NCBI GenBank assembly: GCA_030998015.1
Contig: JARWMV010000235.1
Location: 558,001 to 622,000 of the forward strand
Direction of reading: 5' to 3'
Source of the DNA: Ceratorhiza oryzae-sativae
Taxonomy: Eukaryota > Basidiomycota > Agaricomycetes > Cantharellales > Ceratobasidiaceae
Length of the DNA stretch: 64,000 bases
The first letter of the stretch is position 1; each line of letters begins with the position of its first letter. The translations under genes and the position numbers were made by a program. Below, in pieces: positions 1 to 13,987 of this stretch. The notes beneath the pieces are model-generated. The model did not search any database and was not told the DNA's origin. It saw nothing but the letters and a program-made list of their open reading frames with translations.

Positions 1-566
1 TCAATGTCACATGGCGGCTGCGATAGGTGCTCACCGCTGTAGATTGTCATAGCATACATTGATTGAATACAACCTGGTGCAACAGTAAAATACTATATCC
101 TCAAGTAATGAGCATACTCATGAGAATACACCCCCGAGTATCCAACTCGTTCAACCCGATCACCGCTCCCGACTAAGCGCTCGGGTCAATTCTGACCCGC
201 CTTGAATAAGCATCAGCCGGACTCGAGATCAGTCCGAGCGACGGAAGAGTTGAATCAATCCTGGGAATCTCGCCATGCTCATCCCGCTTCTAGCGGCACT
301 CACATCCGCCATATTTGACCGGGGAGATGGACACCGGCCGATGGATTACGCTCGAGTAAGCGTCCAGACTTGCCCGAAGATGCTCCGCCAGATGGTGCCG
401 AGCTCGTGCGTTGTCCGGGTTTGACCGGCAACTCACGTGCAGGGGCTTCGACATGAGAACCAACTATCGACGAGTTTGGTAAAGCACACGGGAAATTCAT
501 TTCATACATCGTGACTATCATGTATTGTACACTTGACCGAAAACCCCTCTCGAATCCCTGTCTTGA
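1..566. other. Intergenic flank, no gene recognised
   Basis: The only open frames here are short, overlap each other on both strands and show no recognisable motif. The stretch lies downstream of the stop codon of the RBR ligase gene and probably holds its 3' UTR and terminator. Nothing else can be supported. Confidence 0.5.
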
Positions 567-3500
567 TCAGACCTCGGGTGGGACTTCGAACAACGGACAA
601 CGGGTAGCAAAGTGAGTCGCCTTGGCTTGGCCGACCTCGGCGGGTGTACCTCCTTGAATAATAACATCTCCACACTGATAGCAAAAGTGCCTGTTGTCAT
701 ACGTTAGCCTCGAAGAGTCCAACGCCACACCAAACTCACGTGTTGCAATTCGGGATAGTACACTGACGTGTCGGAACAAGCTTAGCGGGGTGTCATATCG
801 TTTGAAAACAGCTTGGTGGTACTCACACTCATGTGGTTGCATCCTATCGTCCTTTCGATAGGTGTACGACACCCCGGGCAGCGCTGTAAAAACAGACACA
901 ATGAGCCACCGATAAACTCGACCCAACGACCATTCGAACCTTCCATCCGTTCTGGTTCATGAGCGTCTCCAGTTCGGCGGTCCCAGCGCATGAATGCGTC
1001 TCGCCCCTTGCAACTCCCTCGCTGCAGTGTTTGCACCACCTGTGCGTGCATCCAGGCAAAGGACACTCGATAAACTCGGTGAGATCAAAGTCCTTTCGGT
1101 CGATAAAGGTAGACTGCGAGCCTGTGGGACAAACGTGTCAGTGCGATTCCTAGAGTTCATCGAGTTTGTACAAACATCTGCGAGTCGCATTCAACGTTAG
1201 AATTATATATCTTAATGTGCTTGGACGTGCAAACCTTTGACATTGGACCACAACCGAGTGTTCTGCTAGCTGCAGCTCGATGTATATATCGATTAGCTCG
1301 GGCGTTAGCCCAAGAGTTTTCAACCACCGACGGAGAAATGACTAGCGGTCATACCCACTAAGAAATGACTTTGTGCAGATAGATAAATAAAGGCTCACAT
1401 CCAGTGTTATTTTGGGCTTGGTTTTCTCGTCTAGGATCTGCGACACAAAACGGACAAGGGATAGGATACCGTCGCTCCCGAATCTTCGACTCCACGTGAC
1501 CGCGCATACATTCCCGACAGCACGAGTGTTCGCAACCCTCGACCAGCGCGATGGCTTCGTCGGTAAAGTTGTCCCCGCATATACCGCACTCAAACTTGGG
1601 GCGTTCCGTGGCTTCTGCAAGCGTATGATCGAGTAAGAACGCCATATGCTCGTTTTCAAATTCTTGTTGTAGGGACACGGCGAGCTCCAAGGAACGTAGC
1701 ATGTCAATGTCGTCAGGGTTGATATCCTGGGTGCGTGCGGGTGGGTTTCGGTGCGAGGATAGAACGTTGCGTATTCGAGATGAGGATGGGGCACCAGCAA
1801 CGACTTTCGACTGAGTTCTTGGTCGATTATTACGAGGGTCGTTGCCAGCATTCTGAACGCCCTTGGTCCTAGGATTAGCCCAAGCTGGCTGGACCTCTCT
1901 CTCTTTCCCCTTTGCACTAGGACGCTCCTCGGCTTCTCCCCATCCCCAGAACGATCCCCTTGGCTGAGGTTGTTGGGGTTTTTCAGCGAGCTGGGTCTTC
2001 AGTCGTCGGATCTCTTCTTGCCTCTTCCGTTCGGCGTTGGCTAACCAAGTGGCCTCTTGTTCAAGGTCGAATAGCCGGGTTCTTAGCTGTCGTTTCTCCT
2101 TCTCCGACGCATCCAGCTCGTGTCGGGTATCCGCAAGTTGCTGCTTGAGCCCAAGGAGGCCCATGTTTGTGGCGTACTCGTTACGAGGCTCCTGGCCGCC
2201 AACAGGCCCAAGGATATGACACGAGACTTGTCCCAGAAGCTGTACATGCCAATCCAACGTCGGATCGTTGATCAGATTTGGGTCAACTTGGAAGAGGTCG
2301 GCCAGATAATCAGCGACATCATCGGTCGGATATGAAGGGAATATTTGCACGGCAGTTCCGTCGGGATGATTTGGGCGAGGATGAGAGTCGAAAACCAGGT
2401 AAAATGATCTCGCACGTGGGTTAGTTCTGGAGTGCGTTGAAACAGGGATGTACATGACTGCAATCATTTCTGGCGGTCGTGTGAGGAAAACTGCTCGAGG
2501 GCCAGGGGGATCCTGATTTTGCAGTGCGCTATTCCATGCATATGAACGAGTTCAATTTATCCAGAGAAAACCCCAACTTACATGACAGCGTCAGAAAACG
2601 CACGAAAGTGTGCTTCTCGGTATTGGACTTCTATCACTTGAAGGGAGCGAGCGAATAAAGGCAGTTCCAAGATTTGCTCGACTTCGAGGTGTGCTTGGTT
2701 TGGCCAAAATGAAGCAATCTCCATGGCGCTCTAGCATAAAACAAATCAACATTCAGTTAACGGGTGGTTTTCCTAGCCGTATTACCTTCACATAATCCTC
2801 ACTTATCAGGGAAGAGACAAGAGCTTGCTTATCGTGAATGTTGGAGAAATACTCAAAGGCAAGCCTGATAGCGTTCATACTCGCAAGGCCACAGGCAGAG
2901 CTTCCACCTTGTGCATATTGACTTGATCCAGGGAATGTAGCGGTATGACGTTCCCCATTAAAGATACGCTCAACGATCACATTAGCCGCACCTGGAGTAG
3001 CTTTACGAGGTATGGTGGTGGTAGCGGCGAAATGACCCAGAGTTTCTTCAGCTTGAACTGGAGATTTTTCGTTGGGAGAAAATCTTCTGTGACGTGGGTT
3101 GAGGTTGGTAAATGTCTCGTCGAACTCGTATGTCATGATCTGTAGATTCCGTGGATTTAATAACGTTAGCTTGCTGAACTAGACAAGAGCGCGTTCATGT
3201 CCTACCCTTTGGCCACTCAAAACGGTCAGAGAACGATTAGTATGGTCAAAAGCGAACGAATATCGCTGCTCTGGTCCATTTCTCTCAAAACTCTGCTTTG
3301 CGAGCCGTTTTCGAATCGCATTGCCCAGCTGTGCATGGCTTTCTGTGTAGACACAATACCCGCCAGGTTCAGCAATGATAACGAGGCATTTATTCTGAAC
3401 TAGTCGAACGTATCTAGGAAAAAAGTGTATGAACCAAGGTCAAAGGATCTTGTATGCGCTACTGACTTGATCGTGTGGCCTTCTGGCAGAGAAAAGTCAA

Positions 3501-6278
3501 AGTGTTGATTTGACGCGGCTTCAGGGCTGGATGGACGTCGCTCATCCGAAAGCGCTGGCCAAATTTCATCTTGAACCAGCTTGTCCAAAAGATAGATGAC
3601 AACTCGGGTTTGTGGCCCACGCCGTTCAATCGACTGGCCTCGTATATGGTATGATTGATGAACTACATAAATATCGGATAAGCTAGATGATTCTGTCGGG
3701 ACAATCAATGTAAAAACCTTGTTGAGTCGCCTTGATATAGTCGATACAAATAACCGAGGGACGTCTAGGCAGGTTCTATTAGACAATCCTTCGCATATGC
3801 AGCGAGACGTCAACATACGATACAGAGCGATGGGTTTCCGCCTTTAACCGCTCAACCAACGCAACGAGTGCGTCTCCAGCATTTGAATCAAAGCGTCCCT
3901 TGTAAGTAGCCAGCCGATGCGCACGGGCTTCATTCTTAACACGTTTCAAGTGTTCTTCCAAAATTGACGCCTCGGCTTCACGTTGATAATCTTTGGCTAA
4001 TGAAGCAGCGCGTTGTCGAATGCGATCAGCCTCAGGGCGTGTGTTCGAATCGGACTGCAGGGACGCCAGAAACTCGGAATCCCGCGTCGGTTTGACCTCT
4101 CTGAACATGGTTTTATTTGCCACCTTGGTAAGTGTGTTACTGAGTAAAATAGCTAAACCTGCCAATGTCACTTACAGATTGCCGCCTGCTGTTGCCCGGG
4201 ATCCTGGTAGAGGAATTAGGCGATAAAGTATTAAGCGTTTTGGTCCCTGTTCCGACGTCGAGAGAATCTAGCCAAGACGATTTCAGACGCAAAAAATCTG
4301 GGTTATCGATTGCGCCAAAATCAAAGCGGTCCTTCATATCGTTGGTCAAGTGAACTAAATTGGGATACTCCCTGAGAAGTAATGCTGTATCAAATAAGTA
4401 GCCCGAGTATGAGTTTGCGCTTTTCAATCAAACATCATCAGAGCACATACAATCACTATTTTTACTGGCCGATGGGGGTAACGCGAGTCCAAGTGAGCTG
4501 TTCAAAATAAAAGTAAGCCTCTCAATGGGGAGCTCAAATGCGTTGGAGCCTACGGAAACTCTTGGCAAAATAATTTTCGGATGGTTTGAAGAATATATGC
4601 CCGTAGCCGATAATCATCCGTTTGGATCTGCGCATCGATAGTTTGAACAACGGTCTTCAGCACCTTTCTGCGTTGTCGATTCTTGGATTGAACAGCTTCG
4701 TCGTATTCAAGGAAAGGACCCGGATATAATTCACGCAAACCAAGCTCGCCCAATGTGAGAACCTGGTCGGGAGATATCTCTCCTAGAATAATCGAGCTGC
4801 GAGAAGACACAACATTCAATATATGCTCCTGAATATGGACAGAGGCCTACCCAATCGCCAATCGAATATCTGCTTCAGTCCAAGTTTCGTCCAAGTGTTC
4901 ACGCTCATCGCATTCAGATTCCTGCCAGGAGACCAATACTCCCCTTTTTCTCTCTCCAGACACAAGGTCGATGCGAGTAGCATGGCTGATTTCCGGAGCG
5001 TTCAGAGGGGACAGCTCGATCTAGTACGAGTATAGGTTCGCATACAAACGAATGTGACAAAGCGGGGAAGCATACTGTGAATCCGGGCTCCGAAATGTGA
5101 TCCCCGTGCGATGTTTGGGAATCATGGAGCATCTTCTCATATTTGTCCGGTTCGTCGTCTTCAAAATCAGAAACGGGCTCATCCGATGTATCAGTGGCAC
5201 CAGACCAGATGGCTGCTTCGGCTTGTATGGCCGAAATAAGCGGAGTCGCTTGATCGGTCACGAAAGACAAGTATCTAGAGGTGTTGAAAGCGTATGGGCA
5301 TTAAGTAGCTCCGAGAGGAATACAACTTGCCGCATGAACATAATGCGCTCATTATTTGCTGAAACGTTAATCTTGCCCCTGAATGATTGGGGTTTGGGCC
5401 AAAATACAATATATCCTTTACGAGCAGAGCCACTTAAATGTTTGATCTCTTGAGGTAAGGCAAGGTATAAGCCAGGGCGCAATCCCATAGGCGGGTCAAC
5501 AGATGAAGCAAGCAAGGAAGCGCTACAATTGACGTCAGCGAAAATGGGCCACCGCAGGCATCTTTGACGCGCCTTTCTTCACTCAGGCAGTTTACGCTTT
5601 GAAGGAAGGAGATCAGCTCCACTTCTGACCCATAAACTCCAATCAACTTGAGCCCGAGCTAAAAACGCAACAAATACATCAATGTAAAATGACAAGCTAC
5701 ACCAGGATGTGGAGAGGCCGAACCTGGTCCAATGTCTTCAGTTGTTCATCTTCTGAAATGTCGAGAGAGCTAGGCGACAACTCAGCGAGAAGCCGACGGA
5801 GTACAGGTCGTTTAATTTGGACCTTTTCGGCTGAAGCACGAACCATGAGCACGTCTTACACAACTTGTATGACCAAAAGCTAACCATTCCTCCTGGAAGT
5901 TGGATCTTGGTGCAGCTCTACAAGCTGATAGATGTTGGGTAGGTCTGCGGGTTCCCCTGGGCCCACTGCACTGCTGAAGCTACCTTCAAACCGAGGAATA
6001 CTAGGGGATGGCCGGCTGGATGTCTGTGTCGGGTGTCTTGAAGCAGAAGTAGCTACAATTCTTCAATTTTAGCCACTCGTGGATAAGTGCAAGCTGACGG
6101 ATAGACCAACCGGTGAGCGTATTACGCGATAGGGCAGGATTGGAACGCGGAACTCGTGACAGGGCAGACATCAATGAAGCGCACCTTGGAGTTACTGTGA
6201 GGTATTGAATGTGATGATAGAGTAGAGATACTCACGAGCTCGAGTTTGGTTCCGAATTCCGGAGTTGGTCGGTGCCAT
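567..6278 (-). CDS. Large RBR-type (RING1-IBR-RING2) E3 ubiquitin ligase, multi-exon
   Basis: RBR ligases take ubiquitin from an E2 at RING1 and pass it through a catalytic cysteine in RING2. The C-terminal part shows the module in order: RING1 (CGIC, CEHSCC, CPFC; about 1455-1590), an IBR-like block (CPLPGCTHRWCKHC; about 1040-1130) and RING2 (CPGC, then GCNHM with the predicted catalytic Cys, then CTIPNC and FCYQCG; about 690-890). RING2 only reads correctly after removing two introns near 720-840. A coiled coil rich in K, E, R and L lies upstream (about 1970-2160). Exons chain without a break further upstream: the exon containing IIAEPGGYCVYTE (about 3205-3420) splices to the exon starting at 3136, so the unrecognised 3.2-6.3 kb part appears to be the N-terminus of the same protein, roughly 1,500 residues in all. 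The ATG at 6278 reads MAPTNSGIRNQT and stays open across the first intron. The N-terminal half has no domain I can name. The single-gene model is inferred from splice phases. Confidence 0.72.
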
Positions 6279-7330
6279 TTAGGTCGATGAGCATTTGGGG
6301 TGAGAACAGATAGATGATCGAATTTTAGAATGCTTGGGTCATATAGGATTGGAGAGATGATCCGGTAATCCGCTGTTCAGGATACGGAAGGAACTTCGAT
6401 TGTCATTGAGGCGTTCTCTTAGAAGCCGCACTTTGCGCTAAGCTGCATCTAGGCGAGGAAAGGGGTCATGCAGCGTGGATACTGAGCTTATTCGAGTGTA
6501 GTGGGCGAAACCGGGACACTCACGCTGCATGTCGGGCAAACCTATGTCATTACATATATAAAATGAACCAAGCCCACCAATCGCGATATGGCCGTGTCCT
6601 CGTTGATAGTTGCAGGGCAAGCGAGTGCACCGCTCTACCGGGAAGCTCTTCGTTGCACCTTCCCAAAATGAACATGCCGCATGTCGAATCGAACGAGATC
6701 GGGCTCTACTACGCTTCTGCTGGACACGCACAACCCACACTACTCTATAACACGAGCGAACTGGCATGTCACGAATGTACTTCGTTGTAGTTAACTTGTT
6801 CTGGAATTAGCCACGTTCTTAAATACATATATGTCGGCGTACATGAAGAGTAGATGGTAGATAGCGAAGAAAGCGAGATCGTTTGTTCCATAACATTCAA
6901 TGGTAGCATGCTAACTACCATCTGGACGAAATATTCTGGAGAGTGGTGTTCGTGGTAAATGATGAGCGCTGGGATCTACCCGTGTTTAAAGCATGTCAGG
7001 GAAGTGACAACCGCGTGTCCATGGATCTACAACATACAAAACCATTACAACGCGAACCATTGCAGACTAATTCTAGACATATCCATAGCATTGACGATAG
7101 GCTAGGCTTAGTATTCACTCAAAGGCTAGTTCATGGAGATAGGTTCTAGATTTACTCGCATGGGCCTCCTTGGATGATATACTGAATCGAGTCACGCCTA
7201 GCCTCTTGACAAACGACATTTGTGATGCGTTACTCTCAAGTCTTTTTCTGCAGATCAAAGACCCTACGATTTATTTGTATTTAACTAACAGGGGTATGCC
7301 AAACTTAGTACATATTTCACAGTCTCCGTT
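6279..7330. other. Intergenic region between RBR ligase and URB1
   Basis: About 1 kb between two minus-strand genes. It should contain the RBR promoter (near 6279-6450) and the URB1 3' end. Open frames at 6438-6767 (-) and 6563-6790 (+) overlap on opposite strands, have low-complexity or unremarkable translations, and are not supported as genes. Confidence 0.5.
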
Positions 7331-10300
7331 TCAGGTGGCGATGAGCCCCTCCACCACCTGCTCTCGTGCCCACCTGACATCCTCCAGAGAACTAGTGTTT
7401 GCGCCCGCAAACAGCAGCATCCTCGAGTTCAGAGGAGTCCATATATCAGAGTCGACACAATCCATACTAATCACAACCCTCCACAAGATGCGAATGCTTG
7501 AACTCCAATAATCTGATGCTGTCCCCAGCACTGGGTGCAGCAAATCTCGACTGGTGTGCAAGTGAACCAAGTCTCGCTCCATTGGATTGACTACACCGCA
7601 AGCAGATATGGAGAGTGCGGATTCTTGTGAAATGACAGACTGGAGGGTTGTTCTGACGACACTTGCAAAATAGTGAGGAATGGTCGGCAGTGAAATGGTC
7701 AAGCGAAATAGGATCCGTGAGCACAGGTAAACTATACTCAAGTCCGAACCTGGTATGGTGCACTCAAGGTCAGCCAACCATAAAAGGTGTATCAGCCAAC
7801 CACATACTATGGCTTTGGACAATTCTTTCAATAATCTGTCCAACTGCGTTACGCCAATGGCCTGAGGTGGCCTTTTCACCTTGGTCATGATCGACGACCA
7901 TTAGGATATTCTCAATAATTTTGAGGTACGCAAGCGGCTCTCCCACGAGAACAGAGTCAAGTTGAATGTATATCCAAGATAAGATCGACGAACGCAGCAA
8001 AAGTGATGTTGCTGCATATTTGTTTGACGTTGCGTTTGCCAGCACCTCAAAAAAAAAAGTACCGTCCGTTAAATGGAGGAAAACACGGGTACGTAGAGCT
8101 TACCTCGAGAATAGACAGTCGTAGTGCTCGATCGGGTACAGATTGGAACAAACTCGCGAGAAGGTCCCAAGTGTACCGCCTTTTCAACACCTTCCAGTCT
8201 TCGGTACTGCGCATACCGTCAGACAAGAACCTTAACATCCAGCCCCGTTCCCGTTTCCACTCTCCTGTGCTACTATACAAAAGAGTGTATAGCATCGGGA
8301 CATCTGTTGTATCGAATTCGGGTCGCTGGAGTAGAAACCGGGATATTAACGGATATAGCGGCGTTGCTGGAACGAAGATGTCGCGAACGGCATGGGCAAG
8401 CACAAGCGTGGTGTAGGTTGGCAATCGAGGAATCTGTTCAGATGGCGCAGCAGATGGGTTTGGAAGCTGGCTTCGGAGTAAATCAAGGATATAAATGAGT
8501 TGTGTTCGCTCCTCAAAATCCACATCCTGTTGTTATTTAGCTTAAGTCAAGTATGAATTATGTGGAATGAAACTTACAAGCAGTCGAACATATCCCGTCG
8601 CTAGAGAAGCGTAGCCTAGCTGCCGCATTGCAGGCTGCTTGGAGGATAGCGATGATATTGCAAGCGACATGACATTGGTCCGACACAGGTCGACCCACTC
8701 TGCACTAGTCACTGGTTCATCACTAACCATGAGGGCAGCCAATAGAGGCAGCACAAAGTTGGGGTCATAGATGTCATCTCTGCGTTCGGTTTTGCCCAGC
8801 CCCATCGTTCCAGGGTCTCGTGCTTGTGGGAACGAAGTACATGCACGAAACACCAGGGCCGGGTCGAAATTGCATACGGTAGTTAATAGATCCTTCGGTT
8901 GGGGGCTCATGACTTCCGGTATCCAGTATCGTAGAATAGCCAGAGTAGATGTCTGACGAGATCGTTCAAAGAGCTGGAAAACTGAGAGAATATGGGTATC
9001 TGAGAGATCTAGAGTTCCGTGGTATACGCTCAGCAACGGGATAATATGGCTAGGATGACATGTGCTAGAGGGGTGCTTGAAGAATAACGAATGCAACAGG
9101 CTAACCATTGCGTCTCTTGCTGGTGACAGTGTTCTGCAGATTGCGGTAAATGATGAATGATGAACAATCGATTGCAGGACTTTATTGACATTTGAAGGCT
9201 GAATTGACGTTAGTATCAAACTTGTCACATCGAAATCAGACGTGCCTTCAGCGGGGTACAAGTCACCAATCTCGAGCAAAGCTTCATGACAGATGGGGCA
9301 TCGAACCGGTTTTTGATCGCGGCGACGAGAACTGGCTCTACAAGGTGAGGCTTGATATTCGATGCATGCTGCAACAAGCTTTCTGATAGATGGCGGACAG
9401 TCAACACCACCGTTTGAGTTAGATTTGGTCTACTCACCAAAGCTAGCGATCGCTCCTAACAACTCAGGCGAGTCGAGTTCGTCTTCAGCAAACCTTCGGA
9501 CTAGCCAAAGTAAGGTCGAATCAACCACCAAATCTAACAACTCTTCCCAACGAGGCGCACGGGCCATGCACCATCCAAAGAACGTGAAAATGTGTTTTTG
9601 GACTACCTCTCGATGATTCGCTGGGAATCGTTTTCGTACTGCCCGGATTATCCTATCGAGCTCCTCTGGAAGAGTTAACATGGCGTTCTTCAAAGTCTCT
9701 GCGGCCCAAGTGTAGTACTCGGTTCGCTCTCCGTGCTTGAAGAAAATACGCGCGGCGCAATCCAAGATTTTGTCTAACACCTCTCTTGAAAAGTGAACTT
9801 GATCCAGTTCAGATCTCACAGATGCAGCGTGACAATCTAGGAGCGCAAAACATGGACCAATGGCGCGTATAGGAAGGGCGGACTGTTCGCCTAGCCAAGC
9901 GGAAAAGGTTGATCGGGCGTCGGAGGACAAATACATGAGTGCAGTGCTAAAGCGTACCAGTTCCGGTGTATCAATCCATCGAGAAAAGCCAGCCCAAGAA
10001 ATTGAGTTTAAAACCCCAGTCTTCGAGGCCCATCGAATGCGAGCTTGTTTTGTGACGTCAACCAAGCTACCAGGGGCGTCGATGGGAGACAGCACCAGTC
10101 CGTAGGGGAGCTCTCGCTCGGCAATATCCGAGGCAAGCTCTAAGAGGCTCCGACGCTCTATGTGACCGTGAACTTTAATGAGCTGAGGCAAAGTCCTTGC
10201 GAGTTGAATTGCACTAGCTTTATCTCGGGTGCTGGTGCGCAAACGCGAAGCAAGTTTTTCTAAAAGTTCGCCGATGTGCAAGGGAACCGCCAACTGGTCT

Positions 10301-13300
10301 TCAGCAGCCGCTAGTAATGCCTTAAAAACATGGACGCAGGTGGAAATTGGGGTAAATGGAATCCAGATGACGAGATTGGTGGCGCAATGCTATGACACGG
10401 ATCAGTCGATGATTTTGAATCAACGGAAGATCTCACTTCAAGTTGCCGCTCCTTGGCTCCGAGTAAACAATTCGACCAGTATTGGGAAAATGGGGCTACA
10501 AGTGCGCAATCCATGTTATCGCCGCTCGATAGCAAGTGTGAAGTAAGGTTTTCAATGTCTGTGATTTAGAATAAGAGTAGTTCCAGCGTAAATCGAGCAA
10601 CTCACAGACAGTCCAGCCTGGCTCAAGCATGAGGCTCTTCACAACCTCTAGATCATTAAATAATAGTTGCTTGACTCCAGTCGCTTCATCAGTGTCCACG
10701 GCCTGTCGTGCAACCAATTCAAGAGCAACGAGGCAATCCGTTATTGCAGTCTTACGCGAGGCCCTGACGGCGGCAACAAGGCTGTGGGAAACTAGGCCGC
10801 AACACCAACGAAGCGAAGAGTGCCGTCGTAAGAGAGATTTAACGAGTATGTCTTTGGCAGGGGCCGAGTTTGACCCTTGATCGAGGAAAATCCAGAAGGC
10901 AAGGGGAAAGGGTAAACTATAAATGCGAATGTTAGTGACATAAATCAAAACCCGCGGCATATTAGAGGACTGACGGAGTTGCCGATGTTCCGTTCCCCAA
11001 GCACAATGCCGCTGCGGAATGAGCGCTGAAATCTATCTCTTCCAAGAATTCTCTGAATGGAAGGGTATCCTCGGACCGGGGCGCGAGTGCCTTCACAACT
11101 CTCGTCATTTCCGATGTTCCTATTTCCCCATTGAATGATCGGAGCCATGTCATGAGCTCGCGAGTGGCTTGTTTGTCGGAAGCCTCGTCGCTTGCAGTTT
11201 CAACTGACTCCAGCCTCTCCACCATCTCCATGAATCCAGGTGATGGCCTTGAGTCTATTTCCATCCGCCCAGCACTTTCGAGCTCCAAAGCCTTCAAGAA
11301 CGAATCTAAGAGTTGGACGACCCTTGTCCCTCCGCTGGCAACTGTCTCCTTCTCAAACAGTTCTCGCATATACTCCGTGATTGCCTTTGCGGATCCCATC
11401 TCCATCTTTCCCACCATTCCCCGCACAAGGCGCGCCACGAACGAAGCGGCCGTTCGTCGAGTTGATGGTTCCATCGGTTTATGCTTAAGTTGTTCCAACG
11501 TGGCCATGAGCAGAAGACTTGGTATGCGCGCCACATCGGGCGGCCCGCCAAAAAGTTGATTCCCAGCTTCTAAGTACCGATACGGCGTCTTGATGCACCG
11601 AGATAGTACGTCGTCAAAAAAGTCGAGGAACGGAGCGGCTTCTTCGGGAACTCGTGGGAGTGCGTCGACCCATACACCAACCTCTGTCGCGTCATGCTCA
11701 AACAAAACACCTGAGGCAAGAAGTCGCATAATGAGGGTAGTCGAAGCATCGCGTAGTTGCGAATAGGGGGTATGGATATTGAGTGAGAGTAGGCGGTACA
11801 TGTGAGTATGGGTTGCTCCAGCTACAAACCACGTTTCCGTTAATATACGAGAAACGAAAACTGAGAAGACACTCACAGGGCTTCGCGCTCCAAACGAACT
11901 GATCACTTTCTCCCAAGAGCCTTAAGACGTGGATCTGACACATGACTCTCATTCCGTTCCTGTCCTCTCCCTCTTTAGAATCCAGTTCGGTTTCTTGGAG
12001 GAGCTTTCCGACATCAAACTTAACCTCCCCCATAGCCCCAGGTAACGCGAGCGCGTAAAGCCATAATAAACGAAGTATGCCTTCGGCAAGAATCTCGTGC
12101 CTGGTCTGTAGCTCGCCCTTTGCTCCGTCCCCAAGCGTTTTAACGGCCTCCTGGGCAATGCCTACCACCACACCCACCTCAGGCATTCTTCTCCTCACGG
12201 TATCTGTAAGCTCTGCCGCACGGGCCGCCCATTCAGGAGGAAAAGATTCAAGGACCGCCAGCAATTTGAGCAGGCAGCGCGTTAAGAGCCGGATTGTAGT
12301 GTGCTGAACTAGCCCACCACCACCTTGTTGGGACGCAGCGGACGAGGTAGATTTTGAGAGGAGGGCCTTAGTAAACCACGTCCTAGCGAGGACTCCGGGC
12401 GCAACACTTTCTACAATGGCATCGAGAGGGGGCGGTTCGGCTCGATAAACTCGTCCTGAGGTCGAATGACCCGATGTTTCCACGTAAAAGCTATCGACTG
12501 GGATCTGAGTTCCGATTACGGCGTTCAAGAAAGCAACGCTGTTTATCCACCGGGTTGAAAGCCGGGGCTCCAGACTCAATCCAATATGTGCAGCCCCTAA
12601 TTATATGAACATAGTTCAGTTGAGAGTCTATGTTGACGCAATAATCGCACGGCACCTTTTCCAAAATATGGGGCAACTACGTCAGGACAAGCTTGGAGAA
12701 TTCGTACGGCAAGTTCGAACTGCCTTGCATCCCCAGAAGGGCGAAGTAGTCTGAGAAACTTCAAGAGAAGTGGGTTGTACAATGTCCCAGCTTTGGTCTC
12801 CTCAACTTCGCCGCCCTCGCCGGGGTGTTGCACAGAGTCTTCAAATAAATTCGCAGATCCACGTGGGTACCAGCCTTTAGAACGGAAGCAAATCCCAGAG
12901 CCAGGGTTGGTGCATAACGCCAATAGAAAATGGTGTACTATATCCGCAGGGGCAAGCGGGTTGGTCGAATCCGGATCAGTTCGTTCATACAATGGTTGGA
13001 TCTACAGCGGACCGAGTCTTGGTTTAAACCCAACGCAAAATTGACTATGTGACTCACAAACGCTCCTAGTCCACCAAAAACCTTAACTTTCAGGCTTTTT
13101 GGGACCTTAATGTCACACCAAACCTTTTCCCAGCAGGCCTCGAGAATAAGCTTTATCATAATTCCTTCGTCTTGAGCCAACCCTCTGAAGAGAGCCGAAA
13201 ATAGGTCCAGTGGGAGTGTCAGAGGAAGCAATGCGAGCAAAAGCGTCGTAAGCCCTGTTCGTATCGATGGATGAGCGAGAGGTCGAGATGTAGGGGATCG

Positions 13301-13987
13301 ATGTCGTTGAGACAGTAATTTTGGAAGAGCCTGTAAAACACGAGTTTCTGAATGATAGACCAGCCAAGCAGTGAAGGGAATACCTTGGCTGTCCAGGCGA
13401 CAGCTTCAAACGTTGAGCGCTGGTCGATTGCAGCAGCGACATTAAGCACCCTAAGTGCAGCGAGCACAACATCCGTTTGCCCACCCGCCAGATGAGCATT
13501 TAGTCGTGGAGCATGGGTAGAATCGAACAACGTCCGAAGAATAACGGCAGCGTGCCCAGTGGTATCTGGGGTGCTGGACAGCAGAGATAACGTGTGGGCA
13601 AGGGTGACAAGCACCAATGACGCATACTTTGCACTAAGGTTTTCATCAGATATAGCGATGAATTAGCAAGTGTACTTACATTCGAGCCCGAACTCCAAAT
13701 ATCAAACAGCTCCCTCGCTCCCGAAGACTTGTCAAGCCAAGACGTCACAAGTGTGAGCCTCGCGTCTCCCACGTTTACCCGTTCATCGTGGGCGACCGTT
13801 ATTTGGTTCCGAAAAGAAACGAGGCCTACAAACAACTCAGTAGATGAAGCCTAGACCTCGAAAACAACGCACTGTTCTTAAGGACCTCAGAGTTGCGTGT
13901 CCTCAATGCTTCAATTAGATCATCTGAGTTGTGAAATGTTGCCGTATTCTTTGCCTGCACTGTGCGAGGCCGTTTGGTTTGGGTCAT
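7331..13987 (-). CDS. URB1: Nucleolar pre-ribosomal-associated protein 1 (URB1/Npa1), multi-exon
   Basis: URB1/Npa1 is a large nucleolar scaffold needed for early assembly of pre-60S ribosomal particles. The first exons read MTQTKRPRTVQAKN and then DERVNVGDARLTLVTSWLDK...GARELFDIW, matching the start of the Npa1 N-terminal domain. Near 11,700-11,830 the block LLSLNIHTPYSQLRDAS...LFEHDATEVGVWVDALP matches the URB1 C-terminal (NopRA1) region. The exon at 8047-8523 carries its best conserved part: LAHAVRDIF, YPLISRFLLQRP, DVPMLYTLLYSS and ERGWMLRFLSDGMR. The next exon has LKIIENILMVVDHDQ. Many short introns interrupt the frame. I chose the ATG at 13987 because it gives an open first exon ending at a GTGCG donor; the stop at 7331 follows the URB1-like tail frame ending GLIAT. 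Length, near 1,700-1,900 residues after splicing, fits the family. Exon boundaries are approximate. Confidence 0.85.

Noticed and set aside
6438..6790. Overlapping frames on both strands between the RBR and URB1 genes
   Set aside because: Opposite-strand overlap, no motif, no splice-linked exons; more likely chance frames.
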